Source of the DNA: Bacteroidota bacterium
GTDB taxonomy: Bacteria > Bacteroidota > Bacteroidia > Chitinophagales > Chitinophagaceae
Direction of reading: 5' to 3'
Length of the DNA stretch: 64,000 bases
Assembly: GCA_023417815.1 (NCBI GenBank)
Contig: JAEZEI010000021.1
Span: 218,335 to 282,334 of the forward strand
A program made the position numbers and the translations under genes. How positions within the stretch are numbered: the first letter of the stretch is position 1; each line of letters starts with the position of its first letter. Below the pieces are notes generated by a model. That model worked only from the letters and a program-made list of their open reading frames with translations. It was not told where the DNA came from and made no database searches. Of the stretch, positions 16,539 through 24,812 are shown piece after piece.

Positions 16539-16546
16539 TAACTTTG
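16539..16546 (+). promoter_or_regulatory. Putative -7 element for the pterin operon
   Basis: TAACTTTG matches TAnnTTTG, 18 bases upstream of the ATG at 16565. It sits inside the longer reading frame from 16526, which supports the shorter start. Confidence 0.4.
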
Positions 16547-16564
16547 CACCGGCAAAGAGCAGCA

Positions 16565-16972
16565 ATGGTATATATCACCAGGATAGAACATTTTAACGCG
16601 GCGCATAAGCTGTATAACCCGGCCTGGAGCAGGGAAAAGAACGACGAGGTTTTTGGGAAATGCGCGAATGAACACTGGCACGGGCATAATTTTGAGCTGC
16701 ACGTTACCATAAAGGGAGAGCCCAGCCCCGATACCGGCTTTGTGTACGATGCCAAGAAGCTGAGCAGGATCATCAAGGAATGCGTGATAGAGCCGCTGGA
16801 CCATAAGAACCTGAACATGGATGTGCCCTGGCTATCGGGGCAACTATGCAGTATCGAGAACCTGGTTACCGGCATCTGGAAGCAACTGGTGAACAATATG
16901 CCGGAGGGGGTTAGCCTGCACGGCCTGAAACTATACGAGACCGACCGGATCTACGTGGAATATTTCGGATAA
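16565..16972 (+). CDS. 6-pyruvoyl-tetrahydropterin synthase/QueD family protein, copy 1
   Basis: A tunnelling-fold enzyme acting on dihydroneopterin triphosphate. Zn ligands are in HFNAAH and HGHN, the catalytic Cys in FGKCANEHWHGHN, and LDHKNLN and YETDR are family motifs. 135 residues from ATG 16565; the longer frame from 16526 adds 13 residues not typical of the family and overlaps a promoter element. The next gene is a paralogue that overlaps its stop (TAATG), and folE follows, so the operon makes a reduced pterin or a 7-deazapurine precursor. Which product is uncertain. Confidence 0.88.
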   Translation: MVYITRIEHFNAAHKLYNPAWSREKNDEVFGKCANEHWHGHNFELHVTIKGEPSPDTGFVYDAKKLSRIIKECVIEPLDHKNLNMDVPWLSGQLCSIENLVTGIWKQLVNNMPEGVSLHGLKLYETDRIYVEYFG

Positions 16973-17382
16973 TGAATAAAGTAGCTGTTTACCGTAAAGA
17001 ACATTTCAATGCCGCACACCGGCTCTTCAACCCGTCGTGGGATGATGACCGCAACAGCGCCGTATTCGGCAAGTGCAGCAACCCGCATTATCATGGACAT
17101 AACTACGACCTGGTGGTGAAGGTTACAGGGGTGCCCGACCCGGAAACCGGTTTCGTTATCGACCTGAAAGAGCTTGGCGACATCATGCAGCAGGAGGTGG
17201 TGGAACGGTTCGATCACCGCAACCTGAACGAAGACTGCAGCGAGTTCAACGGCATAAATCCTACCGCAGAGAATATCGCCGTGGTGATCTATGGCCTCCT
17301 GAGACCAAGGATCGATAAGCGGCTCGACCTGCAGGTACGGTTATATGAAACGCCGCGGAACTTTGTAGAGTACCCGGCATAA
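16972..17382 (+). CDS. 6-pyruvoyl-tetrahydropterin synthase/QueD family protein, copy 2
   Basis: 136 residues with the same motifs as the gene before it: HFNAAHRLFNPSW, FGKCSNPHYHGHN, FDHRNLNED and YETPRNFVEY. All zinc ligands and the catalytic Cys appear intact, so neither copy is an obvious relic. The start overlaps the stop of copy 1 by one base; folE begins 9 bases later. The pair probably arose by tandem duplication and may make heteromers or different pterins; that is inference. Confidence 0.88.
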   Translation: MNKVAVYRKEHFNAAHRLFNPSWDDDRNSAVFGKCSNPHYHGHNYDLVVKVTGVPDPETGFVIDLKELGDIMQQEVVERFDHRNLNEDCSEFNGINPTAENIAVVIYGLLRPRIDKRLDLQVRLYETPRNFVEYPA

Positions 17383-17391
17383 AGTACAGAT

Positions 17392-17988
17392 ATGAATTAT
17401 CACAGAATAGAGAATTACAGCGAAAAGGCCACAAAGGAACTGTCTGAGGCATACCGGAAGGTTATCGAAAGCCTGGGCGAAGATCCCGGAAGGGAGGGCC
17501 TTCTGAAAACGCCCGAACGCATCGCGAAGGCCATGCAGTTCATGACACACGGTTATTGCGACGATGCGGTGGCCATCCTTAATTCGGCCAAGTTCCATGA
17601 AGATGTGAACGAGATGGTGGTGGTAAAGGACATAGAGCTATACTCCATGTGCGAGCACCATATGCTTCCTTTTTTCGGCAAGGCGCATATTGCCTATATC
17701 CCTAACGGTTATATCACCGGGCTCAGCAAGCTTGCACGCATTGTGGATGTATTCAGCCGCAGGCTGCAGGTACAGGAAAGGCTGACCACCCAGATCCTGG
17801 AAGCCATAAAAACGAGCCTTAACCCTCACGGAGTTGCCGTGGTGGTGGAAGCATCACACCTCTGCATGATGATGCGAGGTGTGCAGAAGCAGAATTCGGT
17901 TACCACTACATCAGCCTTCAGCGGGCAATTTGAAAAGAATGAGACCCGCAGTGAATTCCTGAAACTGATCACCGCACATTTACACTGA
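17392..17988 (+). CDS. folE: GTP cyclohydrolase I
   Basis: Opens GTP to 7,8-dihydroneopterin triphosphate, the entry to folate, tetrahydropterin and queuosine pathways, and the substrate of the two upstream gene products. 198 residues: helical N-terminus, zinc site CEHHMLPFFGKAHIAYIP, RIVDVFSRRLQVQERLT, and HLCMMMRGVQ with the third zinc Cys. Third gene of the operon, with fabD 2 bases after its stop. Confidence 0.95.
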   Translation: MNYHRIENYSEKATKELSEAYRKVIESLGEDPGREGLLKTPERIAKAMQFMTHGYCDDAVAILNSAKFHEDVNEMVVVKDIELYSMCEHHMLPFFGKAHIAYIPNGYITGLSKLARIVDVFSRRLQVQERLTTQILEAIKTSLNPHGVAVVVEASHLCMMMRGVQKQNSVTTTSAFSGQFEKNETRSEFLKLITAHLH

Positions 17989-17990
17989 TC

Positions 17991-18881
17991 ATGAAACACG
18001 CATATATATTCCCGGGCCAGGGGGCCCAGTTCAGCGGCATGGGCAAATCCCTTTATGATGCCGATGTGGCTGCAAAGCTTGTTATGGAAGAGGCAAATGA
18101 TATCCTGGGCTTTAAGATCTCCGACATCATGTTCTCCGGTACTGATGATGAACTTAAGCAGACCAATATCACCCAGCCTGCCATCTTCATACATTCCATC
18201 GCCGCCTTCCGTTCAGTAAAGGATGCCAGGCCGGACATGGTTGCCGGGCATTCCCTTGGAGAGTTTTCCTCCCTTGTTGCCGCAGGCTCGCTGTTGTTCA
18301 GTGATGCCCTCAGGCTTGTTTCCATTCGCGCTTCTGCCATGCAGAAAGCCTGCGAATCGGTTGCATCTACTATGGCTGCCGTGCTCGGTCTTGCCGATGA
18401 GGAGGTTGAGCGTATATGCGCAGAGGTGAGCGAAGCCACCGGCGAGGTGGTGGTACCTGCCAATTATAACTGTCCCGGCCAGCTCGTGATCAGCGGCAGC
18501 ATCCCCGGTGTGGAGAAAGCCTGCGAAGCACTGAAAGCGGCGGGCGCGAAGAGGGCGCTTATTCTCCCTGTTGGAGGCGCCTTTCATTCACCGCTTATGC
18601 TGCCTGCGCGGGAAGAACTGGAACAGGCCATAAAGGAAACCACTTTCAATTCCCCTGCCTGCCCGGTTTACCAGAATGTTGTGGCGCGCGCGGTTACGGA
18701 TCCTGTAGAGATAAAAGGAAACCTTACCGCGCAACTTACCGGCGCGGTGAAATGGACCCAGTGCGTGCAGGCCATGGTTGCCGATGGCGCCACGCAGTTT
18801 ACAGAATGCGGACCGGGCAAGGTGTTGCAGGGACTGGTAAATAAGATACATAAGGAAGCCTCCGTGAACGGGGTAAGCTGA
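17991..18881 (+). CDS. fabD: Malonyl-CoA:ACP transacylase
   Basis: Loads malonyl groups onto acyl carrier protein for fatty acid synthesis. 296 residues: FPGQGAQFSGMG oxyanion loop, catalytic Ser in VAGHSLGEFSSL, Arg in IRASAMQKAC, His in GAFHSPLM, and the C-terminal ECGPGKVLQGL. Last gene of the rightward folE operon; a strong hairpin terminator follows. Confidence 0.95.
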   Translation: MKHAYIFPGQGAQFSGMGKSLYDADVAAKLVMEEANDILGFKISDIMFSGTDDELKQTNITQPAIFIHSIAAFRSVKDARPDMVAGHSLGEFSSLVAAGSLLFSDALRLVSIRASAMQKACESVASTMAAVLGLADEEVERICAEVSEATGEVVVPANYNCPGQLVISGSIPGVEKACEALKAAGAKRALILPVGGAFHSPLMLPAREELEQAIKETTFNSPACPVYQNVVARAVTDPVEIKGNLTAQLTGAVKWTQCVQAMVADGATQFTECGPGKVLQGLVNKIHKEASVNGVS

Positions 18882-18886
18882 TAAAA

Positions 18887-18909
18887 AAAAGGCGGGGTTA
18901 CCGCCTTTT
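18887..18909. terminator. Bidirectional rho-independent terminator
   Basis: Stem AAAAGGCGG (18887-18895) and CCGCCTTTT (18901-18909) with loop GGTTA, flanked by an A-run and a T-run, so it can end both fabD from the left and the leftward exported-protein operon. Confidence 0.85.
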
Positions 18910-18910
18910 T

Positions 18911-19357
18911 TCATTCTGTTATCTCCCGCTGCATATTCTCACATGCCTCCAGCCTGAATTCCCCTTCGCGAAGAACAGACCGGCTTATGCCATTATCGAT
19001 CTCGATACGGTATTTATAAATCGAGGCTTTCAGCTCGAACCAGCACTCCTCATTCTGCGGCAATACCTTATTGGTGAAAGGCTGCGCAGCATAAGCATCC
19101 CCATTCCTCTTAAATATACTTACCATGATGCTTTTATTGGTATTGTTCAAAAAGCAAAGGTTGCTGCGTTGCAGAATGGCGCAACTGTCCGTAACCACCG
19201 GGGCAGGTTGCTGCTGCGCCTGCTGGCCGGCTTTGGGCGACCGGAAGATCTTGATCAGCTCAACCAGCGCCTTACCTCCTTCAACAACCTCCGAGACCGG
19301 GTTTTGCGCATGCACATACAATGGGAGAAGAAAACAAATCATCATTAATTGTTTCAT
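18911..19357 (-). CDS. Small secreted protein, unknown function
   Basis: 148 residues with a Sec signal peptide (MKQLMMICFLLPLYVHAQN), a Gln/Ala/Pro linker and a beta-rich C-terminal domain with three Cys (DSCAIL, LCFLNN, ECWFEL). No family recognised. Last gene of the compact leftward operon; it starts 4 bases after the hydrolase stop and is followed by the shared terminator, so it is very likely co-expressed with the hydrolase, barrel and glycine-zipper genes. Confidence 0.7.
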   Translation of the reverse strand: MKQLMMICFLLPLYVHAQNPVSEVVEGGKALVELIKIFRSPKAGQQAQQQPAPVVTDSCAILQRSNLCFLNNTNKSIMVSIFKRNGDAYAAQPFTNKVLPQNEECWFELKASIYKYRIEIDNGISRSVLREGEFRLEACENMQREITE

Positions 19358-19361
19358 CTCG

Positions 19362-19997
19362 TTAAAACTTGAAATTTTTGTCGCTCCAGCTTCCGCAGTA
19401 TCTCAATCCTTCCAGGCTGAGGAAATAATCAACAGGAATATACAGGAGGCTCTCCCTTCCCAGGATGCCATCCAGCCCCAGCGGGACCGTATCGATCTCC
19501 CTGGGATCGAACCAGAAATCCGGGCCCAGCAAATTGGTCATTCTCCAGCAGTATTCCGAGCAATACAGGGTATTGATGTTACTGTCGATCATAAAACCAT
19601 TATCAAAACTCACTTTGGCATCTATTCCTTTCCGTAAGGAATCCATGAACAACATCTTATCACCATTCCCAGGCATTAATTGCCATATCCCTGCATACAC
19701 CAGGTCGGGCTGACCGAAATAGGTATCCAGGTCTTCAACAAATAAGGCATTACCGGCACGTACCGGGTTTACATTGAAGATCCTGAAACCAGAATCGGTG
19801 GTGATCCCGATACCGATATGGGTGATAGAATCATTGATGATGTTGAACCGCTCTGAAATAAAGGCCTGCTTGGATCTTGTACCCCTGGCGATGATATAAC
19901 ACTCTTCCGGGTCCGGCCTGAAGCCTGTGACGAGGTCTGCCTGTGCAAAAGAGACCTGCACAAATAGAACGACCATGATCAAAAAAAACATTCGCAT
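19362..19997 (-). CDS. Exported permuted papain-like (YiiX/NlpC-P60 type) cysteine hydrolase
   Basis: 211 residues after a signal peptide (MRMFFLIMVVLFVQVSFAQA). The order His then Cys is that of permuted NlpC/P60 enzymes: ITHIGIGI holds the candidate His and TLYCSEYCW the candidate nucleophile. A wall-amide or lipid/peptide substrate is possible; none can be named. It lies 1 base after the barrel gene and 4 bases before the small secreted protein, within an operon of exported products. Assignment rests on motif pattern and is moderately sure. Confidence 0.65.
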   Translation of the reverse strand: MRMFFLIMVVLFVQVSFAQADLVTGFRPDPEECYIIARGTRSKQAFISERFNIINDSITHIGIGITTDSGFRIFNVNPVRAGNALFVEDLDTYFGQPDLVYAGIWQLMPGNGDKMLFMDSLRKGIDAKVSFDNGFMIDSNINTLYCSEYCWRMTNLLGPDFWFDPREIDTVPLGLDGILGRESLLYIPVDYFLSLEGLRYCGSWSDKNFKF

Positions 19998-19998
19998 A

Positions 19999-20604
19999 TC
20001 AGAAATTGAATCTCAAACCGGAACTGAATACAGTGCTGTAAAATTTCCAGCTCCTGTCGAATAAGCTGAACGAAGGTTCCAGGTCGTGGGATGTTGACAG
20101 CGCAGCGCCCAATGCCAGGTTATCATTGAAGCTGTATTGAAAACCAAATTTCCCCGCAATGAAAAAGCCATTCAGGGCCCTGCCAGCCTGTACCTCTTCA
20201 TCCAGTTCATCTGTTGCTCTTAACCATCCCTGGAAATTATAACCGGGTCCTCCCTCGAAGAAATACTTCATCCTGCGACCCAGGAACCGCTCATATCTTA
20301 AGACAGCCCTCGCCGAAACGGACTGGTGCAGGTAATGTTCATCCATCAGCCTTTGCCCGTTGAACCTGTTAAAGGCTACTTTCCTGAATCCCGCTCCTGC
20401 GCCGGCAAACCATACCCGGTATTTGTCGAGCTGCCGTAAATACGCAACATCGAATTCCCGCAGCGTTGATGCTCCTGCAGAATATTTACCGTGATGATAG
20501 CGCGCATTGCTTTGGAACAACGTGCTGGAAAGGATGAATGCATTCTTCTGCTGCGCCGCACCATATAAGGGCAGCATCACCAGGATGGCGAGTGTGTATC
20601 TCAT
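19999..20604 (-). CDS. Outer-membrane beta-barrel protein candidate
   Basis: About 201 residues from the ATG at 20604 (MRYTLAILVMLPLYGAAQQ, Sec signal). Alternating aromatic/polar strands (GAGAGFRKVAFNRF, LRYERFLGRRMKYFFEG, GFQYSFNDNLALGAAL) and a C-terminal FSSGLRFNF ending in Phe are typical of 8-stranded barrels. A longer frame from 20646 would put 14 residues before the signal peptide and is less likely. Middle gene of the exported-protein operon, 1 base before the hydrolase. Confidence 0.7.
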   Translation of the reverse strand: MRYTLAILVMLPLYGAAQQKNAFILSSTLFQSNARYHHGKYSAGASTLREFDVAYLRQLDKYRVWFAGAGAGFRKVAFNRFNGQRLMDEHYLHQSVSARAVLRYERFLGRRMKYFFEGGPGYNFQGWLRATDELDEEVQAGRALNGFFIAGKFGFQYSFNDNLALGAALSTSHDLEPSFSLFDRSWKFYSTVFSSGLRFNF

Positions 20605-20655
20605 TTTAAATAATTTTCGAAAAGGAAGGGTTGTATTTGCATACAACCCTTATTC

Positions 20656-21345
20656 CTAACACACCAGTATCGCCGTAACCACAGCGAAAACTATGGCTCC
20701 CCCGATCGCACAGGCGACCCCACATACCGATCCACCAATCGCGGCACCCACCACGGCCGCAGCGCCAACACAGGCGCCGGGATTCGTGAGCTCGTAGCCA
20801 TCCTCACCATCAAAACCGCACCTCCAGCGTCCTGCAAGGTTTTGCGAACCGGTAGCAGTGCCGGTGAGATCATAATTGATATATGCCTGTTGAACGATTG
20901 AAGCCAGCTTTAAACTCAGTTCCTTTTCCGTATCACTCATTTTGGAACCTGATATTTCGGCAACCAGTTTCTCAAAGAACCGGGCACGACCCTCTTCACC
21001 AAGAGAACCCAGGTCGGAAACCATCTTCACAGAGAACTCCTGCCATTGCTTTGAAAATTTTGACCTCCGGATAACATCTGCTGCACGCAGCCCTTTGGTA
21101 TTCGATAGCTCATACACCGATCTTGCGATCTCCGGGTTCACCGAAGGATTCACGGTTGTAAGAGATACATAATGATCAAGACTTTTCTGGTCAACACCCC
21201 TGAAGCCATTTGCACTTATGTCTTCCACTACCCTCGACACACTGCGGAAGTATTCCCTTCCAAAACCATCATATGGATTACCCTGAGCATACACACCTGA
21301 TCCTGCCAGGATACACAGACCTAGAATAAAATTTTTCATAATCAT
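20656..21345 (-). CDS. Secreted protein with glycine-zipper, Cys-rich C-terminal tail
   Basis: 229 residues. Signal peptide at 1-20 (FILGLCILAGSGVYAQ), then an alpha-helical middle of about 150 residues, then from about 188 a Gly/Ala-rich membrane-active-looking tail (GAAAVVGAAIGGSVCGVACA, then IGGAIVFAVV) with Cys at 176, 192, 208, 212 and the final residue 229. Glycine-zipper tails occur in some secreted bacterial toxins and bacteriocins; whether this one is a toxin, a pore or a structural surface protein is unknown. It starts 1 base after a 56-codon ORF and lies upstream of barrel and hydrolase genes in one tight operon. Confidence 0.7.
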   Translation of the reverse strand: MIMKNFILGLCILAGSGVYAQGNPYDGFGREYFRSVSRVVEDISANGFRGVDQKSLDHYVSLTTVNPSVNPEIARSVYELSNTKGLRAADVIRRSKFSKQWQEFSVKMVSDLGSLGEEGRARFFEKLVAEISGSKMSDTEKELSLKLASIVQQAYINYDLTGTATGSQNLAGRWRCGFDGEDGYELTNPGACVGAAAVVGAAIGGSVCGVACAIGGAIVFAVVTAILVC

Positions 21346-21346
21346 A

Positions 21347-21517
21347 TCACCGGGCCGCCGTTCCTTTTAACGGGTTATTAATGACCCGGTCCAATGCCTT
21401 GAATTGTTTATGCGATCCAGATTTTACGCTGTTTGCATACGCAGGAAAATCGTATCCCTGCAATTCCGTAGCAATGAAAGGGCGTGGCCTCACTAGTACC
21501 GGCATCCGCTGCTGCAT
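21347..21517 (-). CDS. Possible 56-residue small ORF coupled to the glycine-zipper gene
   Basis: Found by translating the minus strand: MQQRMPVLVRPRPFIATELQ to KGTAAR, stop TGA at 21347-21349, one base before the next ATG. Basic, without TM helix. A second ATG (residue 5, 21505) could be the start. The frame is also open upstream of the ATG. It could be a coupling or leader peptide or a real small protein; coding status is uncertain. The rest of the 344-bp gap up to 21649 shows nothing else I can support. Confidence 0.4.
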   Translation of the reverse strand: MQQRMPVLVRPRPFIATELQGYDFPAYANSVKSGSHKQFKALDRVINNPLKGTAAR

Positions 21518-21648
21518 ATCACAATCACTTTGCTTGCCGGTGTAAAGGTGGATCAGGCTGTTAGCGAAAACAAGGTGAAAACACCATTTAAAAATGTTTT
21601 TTTCCGGTAACCGGGATGGTAAAACATTGCAGGAGAGGGAATAAAAAA

Positions 21649-21670
21649 AGCCGTATCGAATGATACGGCT
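21649..21670 (-). terminator. Rho-independent terminator of the DUF2795 gene
   Basis: Stem AGCCGTATC/GATACGGCT with loop GAAT; read leftward it is followed by a run of seven T. It lies 19 bases past the stop of the gene at 21690. Confidence 0.85.
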
Positions 21671-21689
21671 CCATTATGATTTTCTTTGA

Positions 21690-21911
21690 TCAGTATTCGT
21701 CTTCATTAAAGAAAAAATCTTCCTGGCTCGGATAGTCCGGCCAGATATCATCAAGACCTTCATAGATCTCCCCTTCATCTTCCAACTCCTGGAGATTTTC
21801 GATCACTTCAATCGGAGCGCCGCTCCTGATGCTATAATCGATCAACTCGTCCTTGGTTGCAGGCCAGGGCGCATCTTCAAGGTGTGAGGCTAATTCTAGT
21901 GTCCAGAACAT
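21690..21911 (-). CDS. DUF2795 family protein
   Basis: 73 residues, acidic, opening MFWTLELASHLEDAPWPATK and continuing DELIDYSIRSGAPIEVIENL, then ending in an acidic Trp/Tyr/Phe-rich tail. This is the DUF2795-type small protein common in Bacteroidota; its function is unknown. Monocistronic: own terminator downstream, and divergent from lolD. Confidence 0.85.
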   Translation of the reverse strand: MFWTLELASHLEDAPWPATKDELIDYSIRSGAPIEVIENLQELEDEGEIYEGLDDIWPDYPSQEDFFFNEDEY

Positions 21912-22084
21912 ATTATGAAACAGGTTTAATTTTTTGCAAATGTAGAAGTTCGTACGGAATAACCAAATGATATTTTCATCGCCCGGTTTTCACGTTCCCA
22001 TGCAATTTAAAAGCCATTCTTCCCGCTGTTGCCGAATTGATATCCACGGCTTTCTAATAGAATGGAAAGCACTATTTTAGTTGC

Positions 22085-22738
22085 ATGTTAAGCGGCAGGA
22101 ATATTCACAAAAGGTATGGCAGCCTGGAAGTGCTCAGGGGTGTTGACCTGGAGATCAATAAAGGAGAGGTGGTTTGCCTCGTGGGTTCAAGCGGTGCAGG
22201 AAAAAGCACCTTGCTGCACATTCTTGGTACGCTCGACAAAGCGGATTCGGGTGAGATCTCCATTCATGGCCAGCAACTGAATAAACTAACGGGGAGATCC
22301 CTTGCCGCATTCCGGAACAGGCATATCGGTTTCATCTTCCAGTTCCACCATCTCCTCCCGGAATTCACCGCGCTTGAAAATGTATGCATCCCTGCATGGA
22401 TCGCAGGGCGTTCAAAAAGAGAAACCATCCAAAAAGCAGAAGGACTTCTTGAGCGGCTTGGTCTCTCCGGCCGCCTGGAAAATAAACCGCAGCAACTCTC
22501 CGGCGGTGAACAGCAAAGGGTTGCTGTTGCGCGCGCACTCATTAATGATCCTTCCATCGTGATGGCTGATGAACCTACAGGTAACCTGGATTCAACCAAC
22601 GCACGGGAATTGCACCAGCTCTTTCTGATGCTCAGGGAAACTTCGGGTCAAACATTTCTTATCGTGACCCATAACGAGGAACTTGCCGCAACCTCCGACC
22701 GTATCATCCACATGAAGGATGGGCTTATCGTTCCTTAA
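22085..22738 (+). CDS. lolD: ABC transporter ATPase, LolD/MacB type
   Basis: 217-residue ATP-binding subunit: Walker A GSSGAGKST, Q-loop FQFHHLLPEF, signature LSGGEQQRVAVARAL, Walker B IVMADEPTGNLDS and switch His VTHNEE. The HHLLPEFTALENV stretch is typical of LolD, which powers lipoprotein release to the outer membrane; the permease is not in this window, so the symbol is tentative. It overlaps the convergent E1 gene by 4 bases sharing TTAA. Confidence 0.85.
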   Translation: MLSGRNIHKRYGSLEVLRGVDLEINKGEVVCLVGSSGAGKSTLLHILGTLDKADSGEISIHGQQLNKLTGRSLAAFRNRHIGFIFQFHHLLPEFTALENVCIPAWIAGRSKRETIQKAEGLLERLGLSGRLENKPQQLSGGEQQRVAVARALINDPSIVMADEPTGNLDSTNARELHQLFLMLRETSGQTFLIVTHNEELAATSDRIIHMKDGLIVP

Positions 22739-24798
22739 CTGTTCAGCAGCATCTCCAGCCGCGCTGCAACCTTTGCAGGATTCGGCAGCATGGCCTGCTC
22801 CAGCCCTGTATTCATTGGCACTGCAGGCAGGTCGAGCGCACCAAGCACTTCCACCGGCGCATCAAGATACCGGAAACAATTCCGGGAGATCCGCCCGCTG
22901 AGCGCTTCGGCAAAGGAATTATTCTGCTGTTCTTCGGTAAGTACAAGACATTTACCGTGTGCCTTCACTCTTTCAAAAATTAATGTTTCGTCAAGCGGGT
23001 TCAGCGACCTGAGATCTATGATCTCCACCCGGCCGCGGAACTGTTTCGCTGCTGCCTTTGCCCAGTACACACCCATGCCATAGGTTATGATGCAGCAGGT
23101 AGCGCCTTCTTCGATCATATCGTTTTCGGCATGCTGGATAACCGCAGCCCTACCTAACGGTAAAACATAATCGCGGTCGGGTTCCACCGTCTTCGCATCC
23201 TCCGTGCCCGGAACCTTGCTCCAGTACAGTCCCTTGTGTTCGAGCACCACCACGGGGTTCGGATCAAGGAAGGCGGCTTTAAGCATTCCCTTCATATCTG
23301 CGGCGTTGGACGGATAGATCACCTTTATGCCTTTGATGGTGAGCAGGGTGCTTTCAACACTCCCGCTATGATAAGGACCGCCGCCACCGTATGCGCCGAT
23401 GGGCACCCTTATGAGTGTTTGCACCGGGAACTTTCCGCAGCTCAGGTAGCAGCTTTTTGAGATCTCCGTAACAAGCTGGTTAAGCCCGGGATAGATATAA
23501 TCTGCAAACTGCACCTCCACAACAGGCTTCGCACCCACTGCGCTCATCCCCACGGTGGAGCCAATGATATAGGCTTCCTGTATGGCTGTATTGAATACCC
23601 GGTGATCGCCAAACTGTTCCGCAAGGGTTGCCGCTTCGCGGAAAACCCCGCCCAGCCTGCGCCCTACGTCCTGTCCATATAATACCGCTTCCGGGAAATC
23701 TTCCATGATCTCCCTTATGGCAAACAGTGCTGCATCTACCATCAGCACCTTCTCCTTTCCCGCAGGACATCGTTCACCCTTTTCCGTTATATGACCTGAT
23801 GGAGCGAATACATGATCGGCAACGGTTGATGGATCGGGTTCCGGTGCAGCCGACGCGCGGGCAAAATCGGACGCCACCTTTTCCGCTGCCGACGTTGCTA
23901 TGGAGTTAAGTTCTTCTTCTGTAAATCCATCGTTCAATAGTTTCCTGCGCAGCAGTGGTCCCGGGTCATCAAGGTAATGCTGTGAAAGATCCGCTTCAGT
24001 CCTGTAAAATTCCTTTCGCACACCGCTGGTGTGATGTCCCAGCAGCGGCACCTTTGCATGCACCAGGTAAGGAACCCGCTTGTTTCTCACCTCTTCACAC
24101 ACTTCCTTCATCGACCTGTAAGATTCATCAAAATCACTCCCGTTTATGGATATTGCCGTTATCCCTTTAAAGCCCCGGATAAATTCAAAGGCGCTGCAGG
24201 TTCTGGCTTCTGCTGATGTTACACTGATACCCCAGTCATTATCCTGAACCAGGAAGATCACCGGTAACTGGTGCAGCGCTGCAAACTGGAAGGCTTCGCT
24301 TACCTCACCTTCGGTTACGGAGGCATCGCCTAAGGAACAAACCACGATGGGAGCTTCGCCTGAAGGACCTTTTCTTAACAGGGATGACTGGATGCGCTCA
24401 AGGAATTTCAGCCCCTGCGCTATACCGGTAGTGGGGATGGCCTGCATGCCTGTTGCACTGCTCTGGTGAATGATGCGCGGTTTATCATCTCCCTTATAGT
24501 TGGGATGGGAATAGTATTCCCTTCCCCCGGTAAAAATATCTTCTCCCTTTGCCAGCAACTGCAGCATGAGCTGGTAAGGTTCAAACCCTAAACCAAGCAG
24601 TATGCTCTCATCACGGTAGTAAGGACTTACATAGTCGCAGGGAAGAAGGTTGAAGGCAGTGGCAAGCTGAATGGCCTCATGCCCGCGGGAGGTGCTGTGT
24701 ACATACTTGCAGACGGCACGGTTGTTCTCATAGGTTTCCGCCATGGCCTTCGCAGTACACATCAGTCGCCATGCCTTTAATAGAATATCTCTGTCCAA
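22735..24798 (-). CDS. Fused alpha/beta E1 component of a 2-oxoacid dehydrogenase
   Basis: 687 residues combining the alpha half (about 1-320; thiamine diphosphate motif GDASVTEGE to QDNDWGIS) and the beta half (about 345-687; YGQDVGRRLGGVFR, GGGGPYHSGSVE, LTEEQQNNSFAEAL). Such fusions decarboxylate branched-chain 2-oxoacids or pyruvate in Bacteroidota; the exact substrate cannot be told. No E2 or E3 gene is nearby. It follows accC by 14 bases, so it may be co-transcribed with efp-accB-accC. Confidence 0.9.
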   Translation of the reverse strand: MDRDILLKAWRLMCTAKAMAETYENNRAVCKYVHSTSRGHEAIQLATAFNLLPCDYVSPYYRDESILLGLGFEPYQLMLQLLAKGEDIFTGGREYYSHPNYKGDDKPRIIHQSSATGMQAIPTTGIAQGLKFLERIQSSLLRKGPSGEAPIVVCSLGDASVTEGEVSEAFQFAALHQLPVIFLVQDNDWGISVTSAEARTCSAFEFIRGFKGITAISINGSDFDESYRSMKEVCEEVRNKRVPYLVHAKVPLLGHHTSGVRKEFYRTEADLSQHYLDDPGPLLRRKLLNDGFTEEELNSIATSAAEKVASDFARASAAPEPDPSTVADHVFAPSGHITEKGERCPAGKEKVLMVDAALFAIREIMEDFPEAVLYGQDVGRRLGGVFREAATLAEQFGDHRVFNTAIQEAYIIGSTVGMSAVGAKPVVEVQFADYIYPGLNQLVTEISKSCYLSCGKFPVQTLIRVPIGAYGGGGPYHSGSVESTLLTIKGIKVIYPSNAADMKGMLKAAFLDPNPVVVLEHKGLYWSKVPGTEDAKTVEPDRDYVLPLGRAAVIQHAENDMIEEGATCCIITYGMGVYWAKAAAKQFRGRVEIIDLRSLNPLDETLIFERVKAHGKCLVLTEEQQNNSFAEALSGRISRNCFRYLDAPVEVLGALDLPAVPMNTGLEQAMLPNPAKVAARLEMLLNS

Positions 24799-24812
24799 AT
24801 CTGGTTTCTTTA

